Below, piece by piece: positions 1-10,593 of a DNA stretch of 64,000 nucleotides. A model generated the notes under the pieces. That model ran no database searches and was not told where the DNA came from. It worked only from the letters and a program-made list of their open reading frames with translations. The translations under genes and the position numbers were made by a program. The first letter of the stretch is position 1. Each line of letters begins with the position of its first letter. The DNA is from Parapristionchus giblindavisi (taxonomy: Eukaryota > Nematoda > Chromadorea > Rhabditida > Diplogasteridae). The stretch is taken from contig CALSFV010000040.1 in the NCBI GenBank assembly GCA_943737045.1, forward strand, positions 248,001 to 312,000, given 5' to 3'.

Positions 1-228
1 AACTCGCAATCCGTGATTGAAAAGCACCAAATCGAACATAACGAATCCAAGTGCACCGGGCAAGATGAACTAGTAGAGACTTGCAACAAGTAGCGATACG
101 GCCGTCTTGTTGCATGGATTTTATTTTTTTAGATTGTCGCCGGACTTCGATTATATCCACTAATTACGGACCTAACAAGGGATTGGTCTCACTTCGGCCT
201 GATATTATGTGATGTCAATAGCGTCTAA
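1..228 (+). repeat. Left part of an interspersed repeat copy (family R), interrupted at 228
   Basis: This stretch matches, in reverse complement, the repeat at about 18,640-18,860. Shared landmarks are the words around ACTTCGGCCTGATATTATG, GATGTCAATAGCGTCTAA and ACGGCCGTCTTGTTGCA. In the 18.7-kb copy GCGTCTAA runs straight into AATCAG; here the 229-770 foldback lies between them, and the repeat resumes at 771. The other copy is therefore the empty site for that insertion. No coding signal is seen. Confidence 0.7.
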
Positions 229-770
229 CAAGGAGTCTCTGATGGTTTAAGGTGGCCAAAATGTATGATTTATACCATATCTGATAGCCCGTTAGCTGCT
301 GGTAAAGGATGTCGCTTAAAAAAACGCAACGGTCATCTGCGCCCGAAGTTAAAGCTTTCCAAAGTTTGATCAACATTTTCAGTGAATTTCCTTAATGCGT
401 GTGAGGCGTTGATGCGCGCAATAATGGGCTGGTTCGCTGCGCTATCTCTCATCGCTAGTCGTGGCGCAGTGGCAAAGATGTCGCGTACAACTTTTGTGCT
501 GCGAGTTCGATCCCGGCCCACGCGACTTGTTTTTGCATGATTTTTAAAAATTGCGAATATTTGCGAACCAGCCCATTATTGCACGCATCAACGCCTCACA
601 CGCATTAAGGAAATTCACTGAAAAAGTTGATCAAACTTTGGAAAGCTTTAACTTCGGGCGCAGATGGCAGTTGCGTTTTTTAAGCGACATCCTTTATCAG
701 CAGCTAAAGGGCTATCAGATATGGTATAAATAATACATTTTGGCCACCTTAAACCATCAAAGACTCCTTG
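229..770. mobile_element. 542-bp foldback element, CAAGGAGTC termini, 3-bp TAA target duplication
   Basis: The left end reads CAAGGAGTCTCTGATGG and the right end is its inverted copy (CCATCAAAGACTCCTTG). The arms stay complementary for roughly 200 bp, including the words GTTAGCTGCTGGTAAAGG and GCGTTGATGCG. The left flank ends in TAA (226-228). The right flank begins AAA where TAA is expected from the uninterrupted repeat copy near 18.7 kb, so one base of the duplication has probably mutated. Both termini and the duplication length match the elements at 36,010-36,438 and 38,547-57,435. The centre holds a tRNA-like block. There is no protein-coding capacity, so it is non-autonomous. Confidence 0.8.
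459..525 (+). other. tRNA-like pol III core (box A and box B) at the centre of a foldback
   Basis: A good box A (TGGCGCAGTGG, 462-472) lies about 30 bp before a good box B (GAGTTCGATCC, 503-513), the spacing of a tRNA. The T-arm and acceptor stem pair poorly, so this is a tRNA-derived promoter module rather than a working tRNA. It lies in the loop between the arms of the 229-770 element. Confidence 0.55.
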
Positions 771-1030
771 AAAATCAGTTATAGATGCTGATCAAAACTC
801 CGTTGTTAGGCAGTGCCTAATCGACCTGATCTTCGAGGAAATTGATAGGGAAATTCGGCAAGTCGATTCGAAAGTAAACGTCAATTAAAAAAAACATGTA
901 TAGTGTAGTGGATAAGATGTCAACGTTCAAATTTGACTGCCACTGGTTTGATCCCTCTTTAAACAGTTGTATTTTGCTGATTTTTAATGTCAAAATCAAA
1001 CATTCAAACTTGTTTGTCTGGGTAGCCTCA
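771..1030 (+). repeat. Continuation of family R repeat with a tRNA-like module
   Basis: The repeat resumes after the foldback with AAATCAGTTATAGATG and GGCAGTGCCTAATCGAC, as in the copy near 18.65 kb. At about 899-957 there is a tRNA-like stretch: GTGTAGTGGATAAGATG resembles box A, and TGGTTTGATCCC resembles box B. The same module recurs at 18,478-18,535 (minus), 38,779-38,846 (plus) and 39,137-39,195 (minus). No gene is seen. Confidence 0.6.
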
Positions 1031-1047
1031 TCGTCGATTGGGTTTAT

Positions 1048-3196
1048 CTTCTTACACAGAGAGCAAACTTGCTCAAATATGGGCAATAGATTTGTTAACG
1101 TACACCACTTGTGTACACGATTTGCCCACATTCGGGCAATTGGTAGCCCTAAAACCAGCGATTGACCCATATACAGGCTAAGATTTGCCAGAACACGGAC
1201 AACTCGCTCGCCAACCAACGTTACTCGGGCAAATTTAATCTCGTTGCACATATCACGCATGTCACCTAAGGATTGACCAAAATCGTCTGCTTTACTAAAT
1301 ACACACTTTCTCACGTCAAAGTTCGTCGTTGAGGCTTCTTCCGATGCGATTTTCTCGGCTCACAGGAGAGCTAGGAAAAAATGATCAACAAATGAAATGT
1401 ATAATTTCACGAGTACTTTCAGATAAAAATGTAAAAATCCAACTTATTGATTTTATATTCTATAAGGAATTGATTTTGTTCCACAATTCCGGGACCTATT
1501 TTGTTTTGGGCTCAATCGATAGAGCTCGTCAATAGCTTTCATTTAAGTCCTTGGGAGTCGATTTAAGTTGGCATTTGGCTGAACGATGGGCAAAAAACTG
1601 CATTTGAATGCTGGTAGTTTACTAATGAAAGCCGCGCGTTGATTTGATCTACTCGCCATTGCCGGTTAATTGACTGGATTGTCTTGTAATATACTGGAGA
1701 ATGGACTGACGATCAATCTGACGTCGAGTCTCTCACCCAAGTTTGTTTTATTCTCGCTGCAGCCAAACCAGCGAAATTAGTCCATTCCGAAGGTTCCTGG
1801 TACGGATTGACAGATGAATACTGTAGATAGGGGGAAAGTTCCATTTAGAGCAGGGATGGGCGAACATGATCGGACGAAAAAAATTCGAAAACGAAAAATT
1901 TTCGTTTCAAAACCTCGAAAAAAATTCGAAAAATTCGAAAAAAAAGAAAAAAAATCTAATTTTACTGTTAAAGTAATTTATAATGTTGAAATCGTTGAGC
2001 TCGAATGTCATTCTTTATTGAATGCTTCCAGAAAACTTATTTAGGCAAAATATGGAAGAGGAAGAAACAATAAGAAACGTAAATTCGACACAACTTCACC
2101 TCAAACGAAACTCATGAGAGGAATATTGACATTGAGAAAAATCAGAGATTCGAAAGAGGAATGAGAGAGGCGACTACGATTATCGGTCATTATGGTTTCC
2201 GCAGTAGAGAAAAATCTCCCCATTTCCATACTTCCAGGGAGGGAATTTTTTTCACATGAATTTTCCCTGCTAGATATTCGTGAATTTGGCTTGAAATTAT
2301 ATGGAAAAACAGTCGTCAGCGATTCAGAAAAAGTTAAAATACAATAAGAACACGATCATTTCTCGAGTGGAAAACATACAGTATGAAAAAAGTATTGAAT
2401 TTCTTTCGAAAATACCTTTTTTGTAATTGAACATCCCATTTTCCCTATATTTCGTTGGTTTTGAACTCCCAGAATATCTAGTGTAAAACTCGAAAAATTT
2501 CCGAGAAAGACGAAAAATTTTTCGATCGAACAATTTTTCGTCTGGGGGTCGAAAAAAACGAAAAAAAACGAACACGAAAAAAACTTTTTCGCCCATCCCT
2601 GATTTAGAGCTCTCTGGATCTCTGGCCAAGTGATCTATGTTTCTCGAAGAATTCCCGAGAGAGTTCTCGCTGGACTGAATTGACGTAGCCATCTTGGATG
2701 CCCATCCACTGGGCAGAAAAAAACATTAAAAAATAAAAAATAAAAAAAATAAAGGAATTGTGGAACAAAATCAATTCCTTATGGAATATAAAATCAATAA
2801 GTTGGATTTTTACATTTTTATCTGAAAGTACTCGAGAAATTATACATTTCATTTGTTGATCACTTTTTCCTAGCTCTCTTGTGAGCCGAGAAAATCGCAT
2901 CGGAAGAAGCCTCAACGACGAACTTTGACGTGAGAAAGTGTGTATTTAGTAAAGCAGACGATTTTGGTCAATCCTTAGGTGACATGCGTGATATGTGCAA
3001 CGAGATTAAATTTGCCCGCGTAACGTTGGTTGGCGAGCGAGTTGTCCGTGTTCTGGCAAATCTTAGCCTGTATATGGGTCAATCGCTGGTTTTAGGGCTA
3101 CCAATTGCTCGAATGTGGGCAAATCGTGTACACAAGTGGTGTACGTTAACAAATCTATTGCCCATATTTGAGCAAGTTTGCTCTCTGTGTAAGAAG
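1048..3196. mobile_element. Foldback with 443-bp inverted arms (1048-1490 and 2754-3196)
   Basis: The two arms are reverse complements: positions p and 4244-p match, for example TTCTTACACAGAG at the left edge and CTCTGTGTAAGAA at the right edge. The open frames in the arms simply mirror each other and look like chance. The interior 1491-2753 contains a hAT-type MITE and otherwise nothing I can assign. The right edge abuts the segmental duplication with the Gly-rich genes and coincides with loss of the first exon of the unit-1 gene. No clean target duplication was found, so whether this is one transposon or a rearranged repeat is open. Confidence 0.65.
1851..2601. mobile_element. 751-bp hAT-type MITE with perfect 8-bp target duplication
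   Basis: The termini are CAGGGATGGGCGAA and TTCGCCCATCCCTG. They are flanked by ATTTAGAG at both 1843-1850 and 2602-2609, a perfect 8-bp duplication. A CAGGG start with an 8-bp duplication is the hAT superfamily signature. The interior is rich in TTCGAAAAATTTTCG words and carries no transposase. Confidence 0.85.
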
Positions 3197-3376
3197 AGTA
3201 CCGTAGTCATCTCTAATTTTTATAGAACGTAATTGTAAGGAATGATTCCGTAGTTATTCTTATTGCCTCTATTTGCAAACGACATTGTATTGTTGTTCCT
3301 CTATCGATTAGTTCACTAGCTACCGTATCTTGAGTATACCGTAGTTCCTAGTTCGTTTATCGATTGATTAATTGAG

Positions 3377-4060
3377 GCGGTGGAGGCAAGGGATCGGGTC
3401 ATGGAGGATTTCATCAAGTGAATACTTCGGGAGCGGTAAGGATTTTCTAATTATCGATTGATTTTTAAACAGAATATTTCACATGTGAAATACCAGTTCC
3501 TATCCGAAAAAATGGTCGAAATCAACATTTCAGAAATTTGTCGAAAAAAAGTTAAATAACGCTTTGCAGCTTCACTTTTATACAAACGTATATTTCTTTC
3601 AAGACATGCTTCTTATACTTCTCAGACTACTTCTTTCGGGATTCAAATTTGTAGCGAAATTTATGTCAAAACATTGCTAAATCTAGCGAGTTTGTGATCA
3701 AAAGAATCGATAGGCTTCCATAATCAATCGATAATAATTTCCAATAGTCCATCTACCGCGCGTCACCCGGTCACATGGCGCCTTCAGCGGCGGGCTACAC
3801 TCAAATCAATGCATCTGGAGGAGCCGTGCGTTGTTGTAGCTTTAAAGGGTTGCTCGGGGTCATGTTTTAGTTCTACTTAGGATGTGATATATGGCTTACT
3901 TTAATTATTGTTGAAGGTTGTTGATCATCTAACTGGAAACGCTGGAGGGTCATGCATTAATTTTATTATTCATATGTGTAGTTATTAATCTCAAGCTTTG
4001 AAACGCCAAATACCAATACAATTTCAGCCTCTCTACAAGCCTACCGGCTCGGCTCACTGA
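3377..4060 (+). pseudogene. Gly-rich gene, unit-1 copy, lacking its first exon
   Basis: Three exons parallel exons 2-4 of the complete gene at 6,986-8,090: 3377-3435 (after an intron ending ATTGAG), 3748-3825 (acceptor CCAATAG, donor GTGCGT) and 4028-4060 (acceptor ATTTCAG, stop TGA). The same lengths (59, 78 and 33 nt) and phases are kept. The encoded pieces are GGGGKGSGHGGFHQVNTSGA, then SIYRASPGHMAPSAAG and onward, then PLYKPTGSAH. Exon 1, with the start codon and GGGS-type repeat, should lie to the left, but the foldback at 1048-3196 is there instead. The remaining exons keep their frame, so the loss may be recent, or an exon 1 may lie outside the window. Confidence 0.6.
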
Positions 4061-5095
4061 AGCGCGGAATCGATCGATAATGCGTACCCCTGATCTACCT
4101 CACGTCTATCCTCATTGATAGCACGCCCCCATACTTGTATGATTAGATCTCTACCCTCTCATCTACCTCACCCCCAAACCTGTTGTCCATGTTTATTTTT
4201 TAAAATATTATTTATCTTTTTAACTATCGCTTTTAAGCTTCTTATTTCTCTGTAATTTCGCTAATGGCCCTATGATTCTCGATTCTCTGAATTTCTTAAA
4301 ATGAAATTGCATATAATTGTACACTGAGCGAAGCTCACCCGTGATTAGAATTCAGTCCCGAGATATTCAATAAAATTGAATGATAATCCAGAATTGCACA
4401 ATAATATTGACTCAGTTGTTCTTACAGTAACTATAATAAATGATGGGATCGGTACAGAAGTGGGCAACAAACCATACAAAACTTTGAAACTAGTTTGCTT
4501 TGTCTTATTGAAATAATGAAAACTGTTCCTGTCAATCTCTGTCAATGTTGAACGATCTCTGTCCACACAAAGATCTTTCCAAGAACATTCCAGATCAAAT
4601 TTTTCGAAGTTTGCTGATCGTCAGAGATCGTTACGGCACTGAATATAGCGCAGGTAATGTGACAATCGACCTCCATTTCGCATTTTGTCCCTTTTCATTC
4701 CTTCAGTGGTCTATCTATTTGTCCGTATTGATCGATCTCATTTCGTTATTCTGTCACAGTTCTTTTCTACAATGTTTCCCCTCTTTGGTCAAGTGTCTAC
4801 GTCTCCTGCCTGCATAAAATGTACTTGCATAATTCCCACTGGTTGATAAAACGCAGAAGTATTCTATCGATCAACCCTCTCCCTTCTCTCCTCTCTGATC
4901 TACGTTCTATCTCGCTTAGACTCGGTCTCTAAACCTAGAAATTCATTGTGGCAGTGGCTGGCTACTCTCGTACCAAATGAATAATAGCATTTCATCAGCC
5001 CCTTTGCATAAAACCATGATAGTTCTTCCACAGTCTGACCCATGATATATCAGTTGACCTACGGTTCCCGATTACAGTAGTATCCGCAGTTCGTC
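4061..5095. other. Intergenic region of duplication unit 1
   Basis: No gene is seen. About 4,545-4,640 is conserved with 8,833-8,910 in unit 2 (ACACAAAGATCTTTCC and following), and 5,025-5,095 with 9,140-9,208; these are likely upstream sequences of the short Gly/Cys gene. At 4,812-4,985 there is a decayed stretch sharing ATAAAATGTACTTGCATAA and GGCTACTCTCGTACCAAAT with the TIR element at 37,607-37,884. Confidence 0.5.
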
Positions 5096-5470
5096 ATGCC
5101 AGTCGGTGATGGAACATGTAGTGGCGGAGGACAATGTAACGGGAGTGGATGCGGAAATTGCGGATCGAAAGGATCAGGCGGAGGTTTTGTTTCGTTTTCT
5201 CCCTTTATTTGAATATTCTTATCTGCAATTTATTGAGTTGTCCTGCGATATTGATTTTATGGTTTGTCAAATTGAATTTTTACCTTACAGTATTGATTTT
5301 TTAAATCAACAAGTATTGATTTATTAAGGTGGTAGTGGGGGAGGATGCAGTAATGAAACGTATCAATGGAGAACAGGTAATATATAAATTGAAGACCAAA
5401 GATCAGATTTATAATAATTGGAAATTGTCAGATCCTCTATCAATGTATTACTGCAGAGAAGGTTAATTGA
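5096..5470 (+). CDS. Short Gly/Cys-rich protein, copy a (49 aa, 3 exons)
   Basis: Exons 5096-5183, 5329-5376 and 5457-5470 sum to 150 nt: 49 codons plus TGA. The protein opens MPVGDGTCSGGGQCNGSGCG, continues with Gly/Ser-rich sequence, then CSNETYQWRT and ends EKVN. The first donor (GTTTTG) is weak; the second is GTAATA. Acceptors are TATTAAG and CTGCAG. Support comes from the tandem paralogue at 9,209-9,590, which has identical exon lengths and phases with mostly silent changes. Function is unknown. Small Gly-rich proteins of this type are common in nematode sperm or cuticle gene clusters, but I cannot assign it. The cysteines (C-x5-C-x4-C-x2-C) might bind metal or form disulfides. Confidence 0.7.
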
Positions 5471-6815
5471 GCTGACGTCTCCATCACTCCTCTTATTGCT
5501 TTACCATTAACATTATTCATATCAATTACGTTGTCACCTTCCACGAAATTGTCAGTACCAAACTTTTGTTATATATCATGCTTTGATAAATGAGCATGAT
5601 GATAATTGTGTTTGTGCTAACAATAAGATTCTGAGTTGAATATGAGTCATACGTTTTTACTTTATTTAAAAAAAATCTTCCTCTACTTTTTTATTTCCAT
5701 CCAGTGCATTGCGTGCGCTTGTTGTTTTGGATTCTGCAAATGAAGAAGACCATGTGACGCTCTGGCAATCTCTCACTTCGACGTGCTCTCTAGCATCTTT
5801 GCTTATCTGACTCTCTCAAACTCTCCTTGTCTAACGTCTAGTGAGTCTCCTTGTTTACCATTGCCATTGTATTGAGTGAAATTTCTGACTAGATAGCGCG
5901 TGGTCGCGGGTCCGAATTCTTTTGCCGAACTTTACAATTTTCAAAAAGCGCGGTTTGGCCTGCGATAGCTAACATGATTCATTCATGATTCTAGCGATCA
6001 ATAAGCTGAATTAGCAAAACATATAAATAGTGTGCGACATGCAGAATAACTTTTGCTAACATTCTGTCTTCATAGTTTGTTCACGAAAATATTCGCGGGA
6101 GTCCACCTTTAAAGATGGAGACCCTCGAGTTTTTTTTCATAACAAGACTGTTCGGGTAGAATGATAGAGATTTGTCACACGAACCGAACGACATATTTCA
6201 TATTGCGTGATGATATGTTTGAAGCTTGTTATGCGCATTGAAAGTGCAACTATTCAGGCAAGTTGAGAGTGCCTATCCGATTTGCATACTTGACTCTCTC
6301 ACTTCCCATTGTCACTTGCACAAATTTCCATACAATATTTGCATTCTATCCCATGTTATTCGTTGCGGGAGTCAGTCATGCCAACTCAAGGGTATCCTTC
6401 TTTAAGTATGCATTTTTCTTGTTATGCGCAATATCCGCTAGAACTATCGTTCATGTAAAAATAATTGTATCACGAACGGTGTGAATGGATCTGAACGGAT
6501 CAGGCCGATTAAAAGGGATTCATACACCGCTCATGATACAATTACTTTCACATGTACGATAATCTCATCCTTTCGCAATTCTTTTTATCATTTCTATTCT
6601 GTCATATTTTCATCGGCCTATACATGTTTGCATGGAATCTTCCTCTCACCATGACTGTCTGTCTGTATGTCTGCTTATCTATCTGTCTAACGGTCCATCT
6701 ATCTGCCAGTCTTTCTCTGTCTGTCTATCTATCAATATCTCCCACTATCTATAGACTCTCCTCTTCTCTCCTCTCATCTTTATTTTACCGCTTGTTTACA
6801 GTCCAGAGAACCGTG
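5471..6815. other. Intergenic region with a hairpin and CT-rich tract
   Basis: No gene is seen. About 6,042-6,113 repeats at 10,378-10,446 (GCAGAATAACTTTTGCTA and following), marking the end of the duplicated unit. About 5,895-5,935 is a partial tRNA-like sequence related to 10,290-10,318. A hairpin at about 6,452-6,556 pairs AATTGTATCACGAACGGTG with CACCGCTCATGATACAATT. 6,655-6,780 is a CTGT/TATC-rich simple tract. Confidence 0.45.
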
Positions 6816-6824
6816 TATAAAAGG
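6816..6824 (+). promoter_or_regulatory. TATA box of the long Gly-rich gene
   Basis: TATAAAAGG lies 170 bp before the start codon at 6,986. Between them ACGGTAAGT (about 6,895) and CTTACAG (about 6,943) could bound a short 5' UTR intron. Confidence 0.55.
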
Positions 6825-6985
6825 CGTCAGTTTCGACACACTCCTCGCTACATTGATCTGCACGAGAGATCCTTCCGTATACTCGAGCGGGTTACGGTAA
6901 GTACACTACCCTGTATTCCTTGACACGCACAAACTGCTTACAGTAATCCTACCGTATCAACTGATCTCAAATCTGACCGTCGGAC

Positions 6986-8090
6986 ATGCCGAAAGGTGGA
7001 GGCGGAGGCGGAGGGAGTAAGGGAGGCGGAGGAGGAGGCTCTAAAGGAGGCGGAGGAGGAGGCTCTAAAGGCGGAGGAGGCTCTAAAGGAGGAGGCGGCT
7101 CTAAAGGAGGAGCAGGTTCACCTTTTCTCGCCTTTTCATTCTATCAATGCACTCCTTTTGTGGTAAAACGAAAGCCCCAAATTGAATTATCGATTGATTA
7201 GGTAGTTGCCATAATCATTGTTCATTGAGCTGCCATAACTCTAATCTAGATCTTTCTTTAGTCTTTGTATTTCTGGACGATTTTATTCAACGACCTATTT
7301 TGCCTCTCTAGACTATCATTTAGTTGCGTTATATACAGTAGTCCTTTAGTGTACCGAAGTTTAAAAAAATCTTTGCTTCTAATTACAAGCCACATTGTAT
7401 TGTTCTTCATGTATCGATTAGTTCACTCACTACCGTATATTTCGAATACTGTAGTTGTTGTTCGTCTATCGATTGATTAATTGAGGCGGAAGTGGGAAGG
7501 GCTCGGGTAATGGAGGATTTAGTCAAGTCAATGCTAAAGGAGCGGTACGCTATTTCTATTTATCGATTGATTTTTATTCGAGTACTCATGAAGTATTGGA
7601 AAAGTTTAATAACCTCTTTGCTGCTTTCCTTTTACACTTCTTTCAAGATATACTTTTTTAAACTTCTTTGAAGATTCGAATTTGACGCGAAATTTATACA
7701 AAAAAACATTACTAAATGCAGCATTCGCAATTCGAATTATTTTTCATCAAGCGCAGTTGTGATCAATAAATTCTACAGCACTCTAAATTAATCTATAATA
7801 ATTTCCTATAGCCCATCTTCCGCGCGTCACCCGGTCACATGGCGCCGGCTGCCGCAGGCTACACTCAGATCAATAAATCAGGAGGAGCCGTGAGTTGTTC
7901 TCGCTTAAATGCACACCCGAGCTAATTTTACTCTACGCTCTGACAACACTCTCCTGCAAATAAAGAAAGCGAGAGAGCATTGACAATAGCGGACGGTTTC
8001 AAATTAGCTCAGGGTGTACCTTTATTCTGAATCTTGTGAAATATCCACTTTTTTCAGCCTCTCTACAAGGCTACCGGGTCGGCTCACTGA
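6986..8090 (+). CDS. Gly-rich repeat protein, complete unit-2 copy (99 aa, 4 exons)
   Basis: Exons 6986-7115, 7486-7544, 7812-7889 and 8058-8090 sum to 300 nt: 99 codons plus TGA. Exon 1 encodes MPK followed by six or so G-rich blocks ending in SK (GGGGGGSK type), from a GGAGGC/TCTAAA minisatellite. Exon 2 encodes GGSGKGSGNGGFSQVNAKGA. Exon 3 starts PIFRASPGHMAP and includes GYTQINKSGGA. Exon 4 is PLYKATGSAH. Donors are GTTCAC (weak), GTACGC and GTGAGT; acceptors are TTGAG, CTATAG and TTTCAG. The exon 2-4 boundaries are conserved in the unit-1 relic. No signal peptide is visible. The composition recalls nematode sperm-specific Gly-rich families, but that is a resemblance only. Intron 3 has gained a MITE absent from unit 1. 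Confidence 0.72.
7905..8023. mobile_element. Short foldback MITE (ACACCC...AGCTAATTT family) in an intron
   Basis: Inverted ends ACACCCGAGCTAATTTTA and CAAATTAGCTCAGGGTGT bracket about 120 bp. Relatives are at 11,038-11,110 and 17,351-17,457, with a more diverged pair at about 45,975-46,095 and 47,390-47,520. It sits in the last intron of the long Gly-rich gene and is missing from the paralogous intron in unit 1, so it inserted after the duplication. Confidence 0.6.
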
Positions 8091-9208
8091 AGCGCGTAAT
8101 CAGTCGATGATGCGCACCCCTTGATCTACCTCACGCCTATCCCCATTGATAGTACGCCCCATACTTGTGTTTTATTAGATCTCTACCCGATCACCTTATC
8201 CACATCCGGTTGTCCATGTTTTTTTAAAAATTTTTATATTTAACTATCGTTTTAAAGTTTTTTATCGCTGTGTAATTTCGCTAATCTCGATTCTCCGAAT
8301 TTCTTAAAATGAAATTGTATATAATTGTACACTGACCGAAGATTAACCGTGATTAGAATTCAATCACGATCCATTCAATAAAATTGAATGACAGTCCAGA
8401 CTTGTATAGTAGTGGCTCAGTTTATCTTACTGTATTGCGTAACAAAAATATGTAAACGATTTGGATGAGGGCAGCAATGGGCAAAAACTCTCTGCAAAAC
8501 AATGAAATTAAAGTTCGCAATAAAAAAACGCAAAAGAACATTTTCGCGAGGAAGTTGGCCATTGGGTAGAGGTTCACTGTCTAGAACCTAATGGCCGAAA
8601 CAGTGAATCTCGCCTCTACTAGTAACTACTTTTGATTCATTAATATCTAATTTTATGAGTACATTTGCATGTTTTACTATGATATATTTGCTTATAATTG
8701 CTTTTGCGGCCAGAAAGGTCACGAGTGAAGAGATTCTATGAAATATTTTCAAAATTACATCCAAAAATAAAAGAAATAAGAGAATTTATTTTGTCCAATT
8801 AAACTAATAAATAACTATTCACGTCAGTTGAATGATCTCTGGCCATACAAAGATCTTTTCAAGAACATTCCAGATCAGATATTTCGAAGTTCAGGTGATC
8901 ACAGAGATCGTTCCGGCAGAGAAAATTGCGCAAGTAATGTGGCAGTTGACCTCTATTTCGCATGTTGTCGCTTTTCATTCCGTCTATCTATTTGACCATA
9001 TCGATTGATTTCCTCTGACCGTCTGGTAACCGTCTTATTTCGTTATTCTGTCTCAACTGTTTTCTTCCATCTCTTCCCTCTTTTCTCAATATCTACGTCG
9101 TATTTCATCAGCGCCATTTCATAAAGCCTTGAAAGTTCTTCCATAGTCTGACCCACGAAATATCAGTTGACCTACGGTACCCGATTACAGTAGTATCCTC
9201 AGTTCGTC
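8091..9208. other. Intergenic region of duplication unit 2
   Basis: No gene is seen. It parallels 4,061-5,095 in unit 1 over most of its length. A unit-2-only stretch at about 8,460-8,820 includes an imperfect hairpin (GAGGTTCACTGT with ACAGTGAATCTCGCCTC). Confidence 0.45.
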
Positions 9209-9590
9209 ATGCCAGTCGGTGATGGAACATGTAGTGGTGGAGGACAATGTAACGGGAGTGGATGTGGAAATTGCGGATCGAAAGGATCAGGCGGAGGTTT
9301 TGTTTCGTTTTTTTTTCTTTATTTGAATATTCACGCCTTCAATTTATTGAGTTATCTTGCGCTATTGATTTTATGGTTTGTCAAATTGAATTTTGACTTT
9401 ACAATATCGATTTTTAAACCAACAATTATTGATTTATCTAGGTGGCGGTAGTGGAGGATGCAGCAATGAAACGTACCAATGGAGATCAGGTAAAATACGA
9501 ATCAAAGATCAAAGATCAAAGATCAGATTGGTAATTATTGGATATTGACAGATCCATCTCCATCAATGTACAGCAGAGAAGGCTGAATGA
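9209..9590 (+). CDS. Short Gly/Cys-rich protein, copy b (49 aa, 3 exons)
   Basis: Exons 9209-9296, 9442-9489 and 9577-9590 sum to 150 nt, ending in TGA. The first 30 residues match copy a exactly; the later part differs slightly (a Gly shift around the exon 1-2 junction, QWRS for QWRT, EKAE for EKVN). Most base changes in exon 1 are third-position and silent, so both copies have probably been under protein-level constraint. Donors are GTTTTG and GTAAAA; acceptors TATCTAG and CAGCAG. Function is unknown. Confidence 0.72.
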
Positions 9591-9756
9591 ACGTCCGTCT
9601 CCATCGCTCCCCCCATTGCTTTATCATCAAGATCATCCATGTTGTTACTAACTATTCCTCGAAATTTTCAGTAAGAAACTTTTGTCATTGTCAATGCCAA
9701 GTTTTTGTTATCTATCAAGCTTTTGATAAATACATATGTGGATAGATGTGTTTGTG

Positions 9757-9985
9757 GTAAAGGTAAAAAGGTAAAGGTACAACCCGTTATTCAAGGCACA
9801 CGAAGTCCTGCGGGTGATCACTGCTAGGCCAGTGATCTTTCAAGGCCAATTCAGCCCGGAGGGCCTAATCTCTTCTTCGGACCTACTTTACCGATCTAAT
9901 CACTAGCAATTCCCCTTTCGGGCGCCTTAGTGAGGCGGAGGCGGTGAAACGACCTGGAATCGAACCCAGGACAGATGGAATGATG
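9757..9985 (-). mobile_element. SINE-like insertion with box B and (TTTACC)n tail
   Basis: Read on the minus strand, this begins with GGGTTCGATTCCAGG, a near-perfect box B, and ends with repeats of TACCTTTACC. Unit 1 lacks the whole block at the equivalent place (about 5,610), so it is a clean insertion. Box A is not visible, so the copy is probably 5' truncated. Confidence 0.55.
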
Positions 9986-10251
9986 TTGTTGCAATATTCT
10001 TTTTTGAGCGTGAGTCATACATTTATAGTGTATTATTATATAATATTTTTAAACAAACCTTGCAATTAGAAACGCCAGTAAACGCCAGTAAACGGGAAGT
10101 TGGTGAAGGCGATAGCACTAATTTGGAGAGAGGGAAAAGTTAAATGTGGTTAAAGACGGAGCCCCTCGAATGTCTATGCAAATTTATAACATATGGGCTA
10201 TTCAAGAGCTAAATGATATGCAAGAAATAAGAACTTCCATTCGTGCATCCC

Positions 10252-10320
10252 TTGGTGTAGTGGTAAAGGAGCTGTCTAGTAAGCGCAACGTCGCGGGTTC
10301 GAAACCTATTGCCGAACTTT
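10252..10320 (+). other. tRNA-like sequence with good box A and box B
   Basis: TTGGTGTAGTGG (box A) and GGGTTCGAAACC (box B) lie about 30 bp apart. Stems do not fold into a convincing cloverleaf. A shorter related piece (CGCGGGTCCGAATTC and TTTTGCCGAAC) is at about 5,900-5,935 in unit 1. Confidence 0.45.
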
Positions 10321-10593
10321 CTTATTTTCAAAATTTCGCGCCTTTGCCTTACCATAAACTAATTTATGTAAGGTATGCAGAATAACTTTTGCTATCTTTC
10401 TGTCTTCACAGTTTGTTCACGAAAATATTGCCCGGACACCACCTTTAATCATGATAATTTGAAAGAAAAAAAATAAAGGATAACCATGCGAAGCATTTGC
10501 AAAACAACATCAAAATTTTTATGTGATGAAACGGTATTGTTGAATCATGAATTGCCCACATCACAGTAAATTTCTTCCACATAAAAGAAGAAA

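Noticed and set aside
817..1314. 165-codon minus-strand frame and its partner at 2,930-3,232
   Set aside because: Both lie in inverted arms and mirror each other; the shared start is the repeat itself, with no splice or family support.
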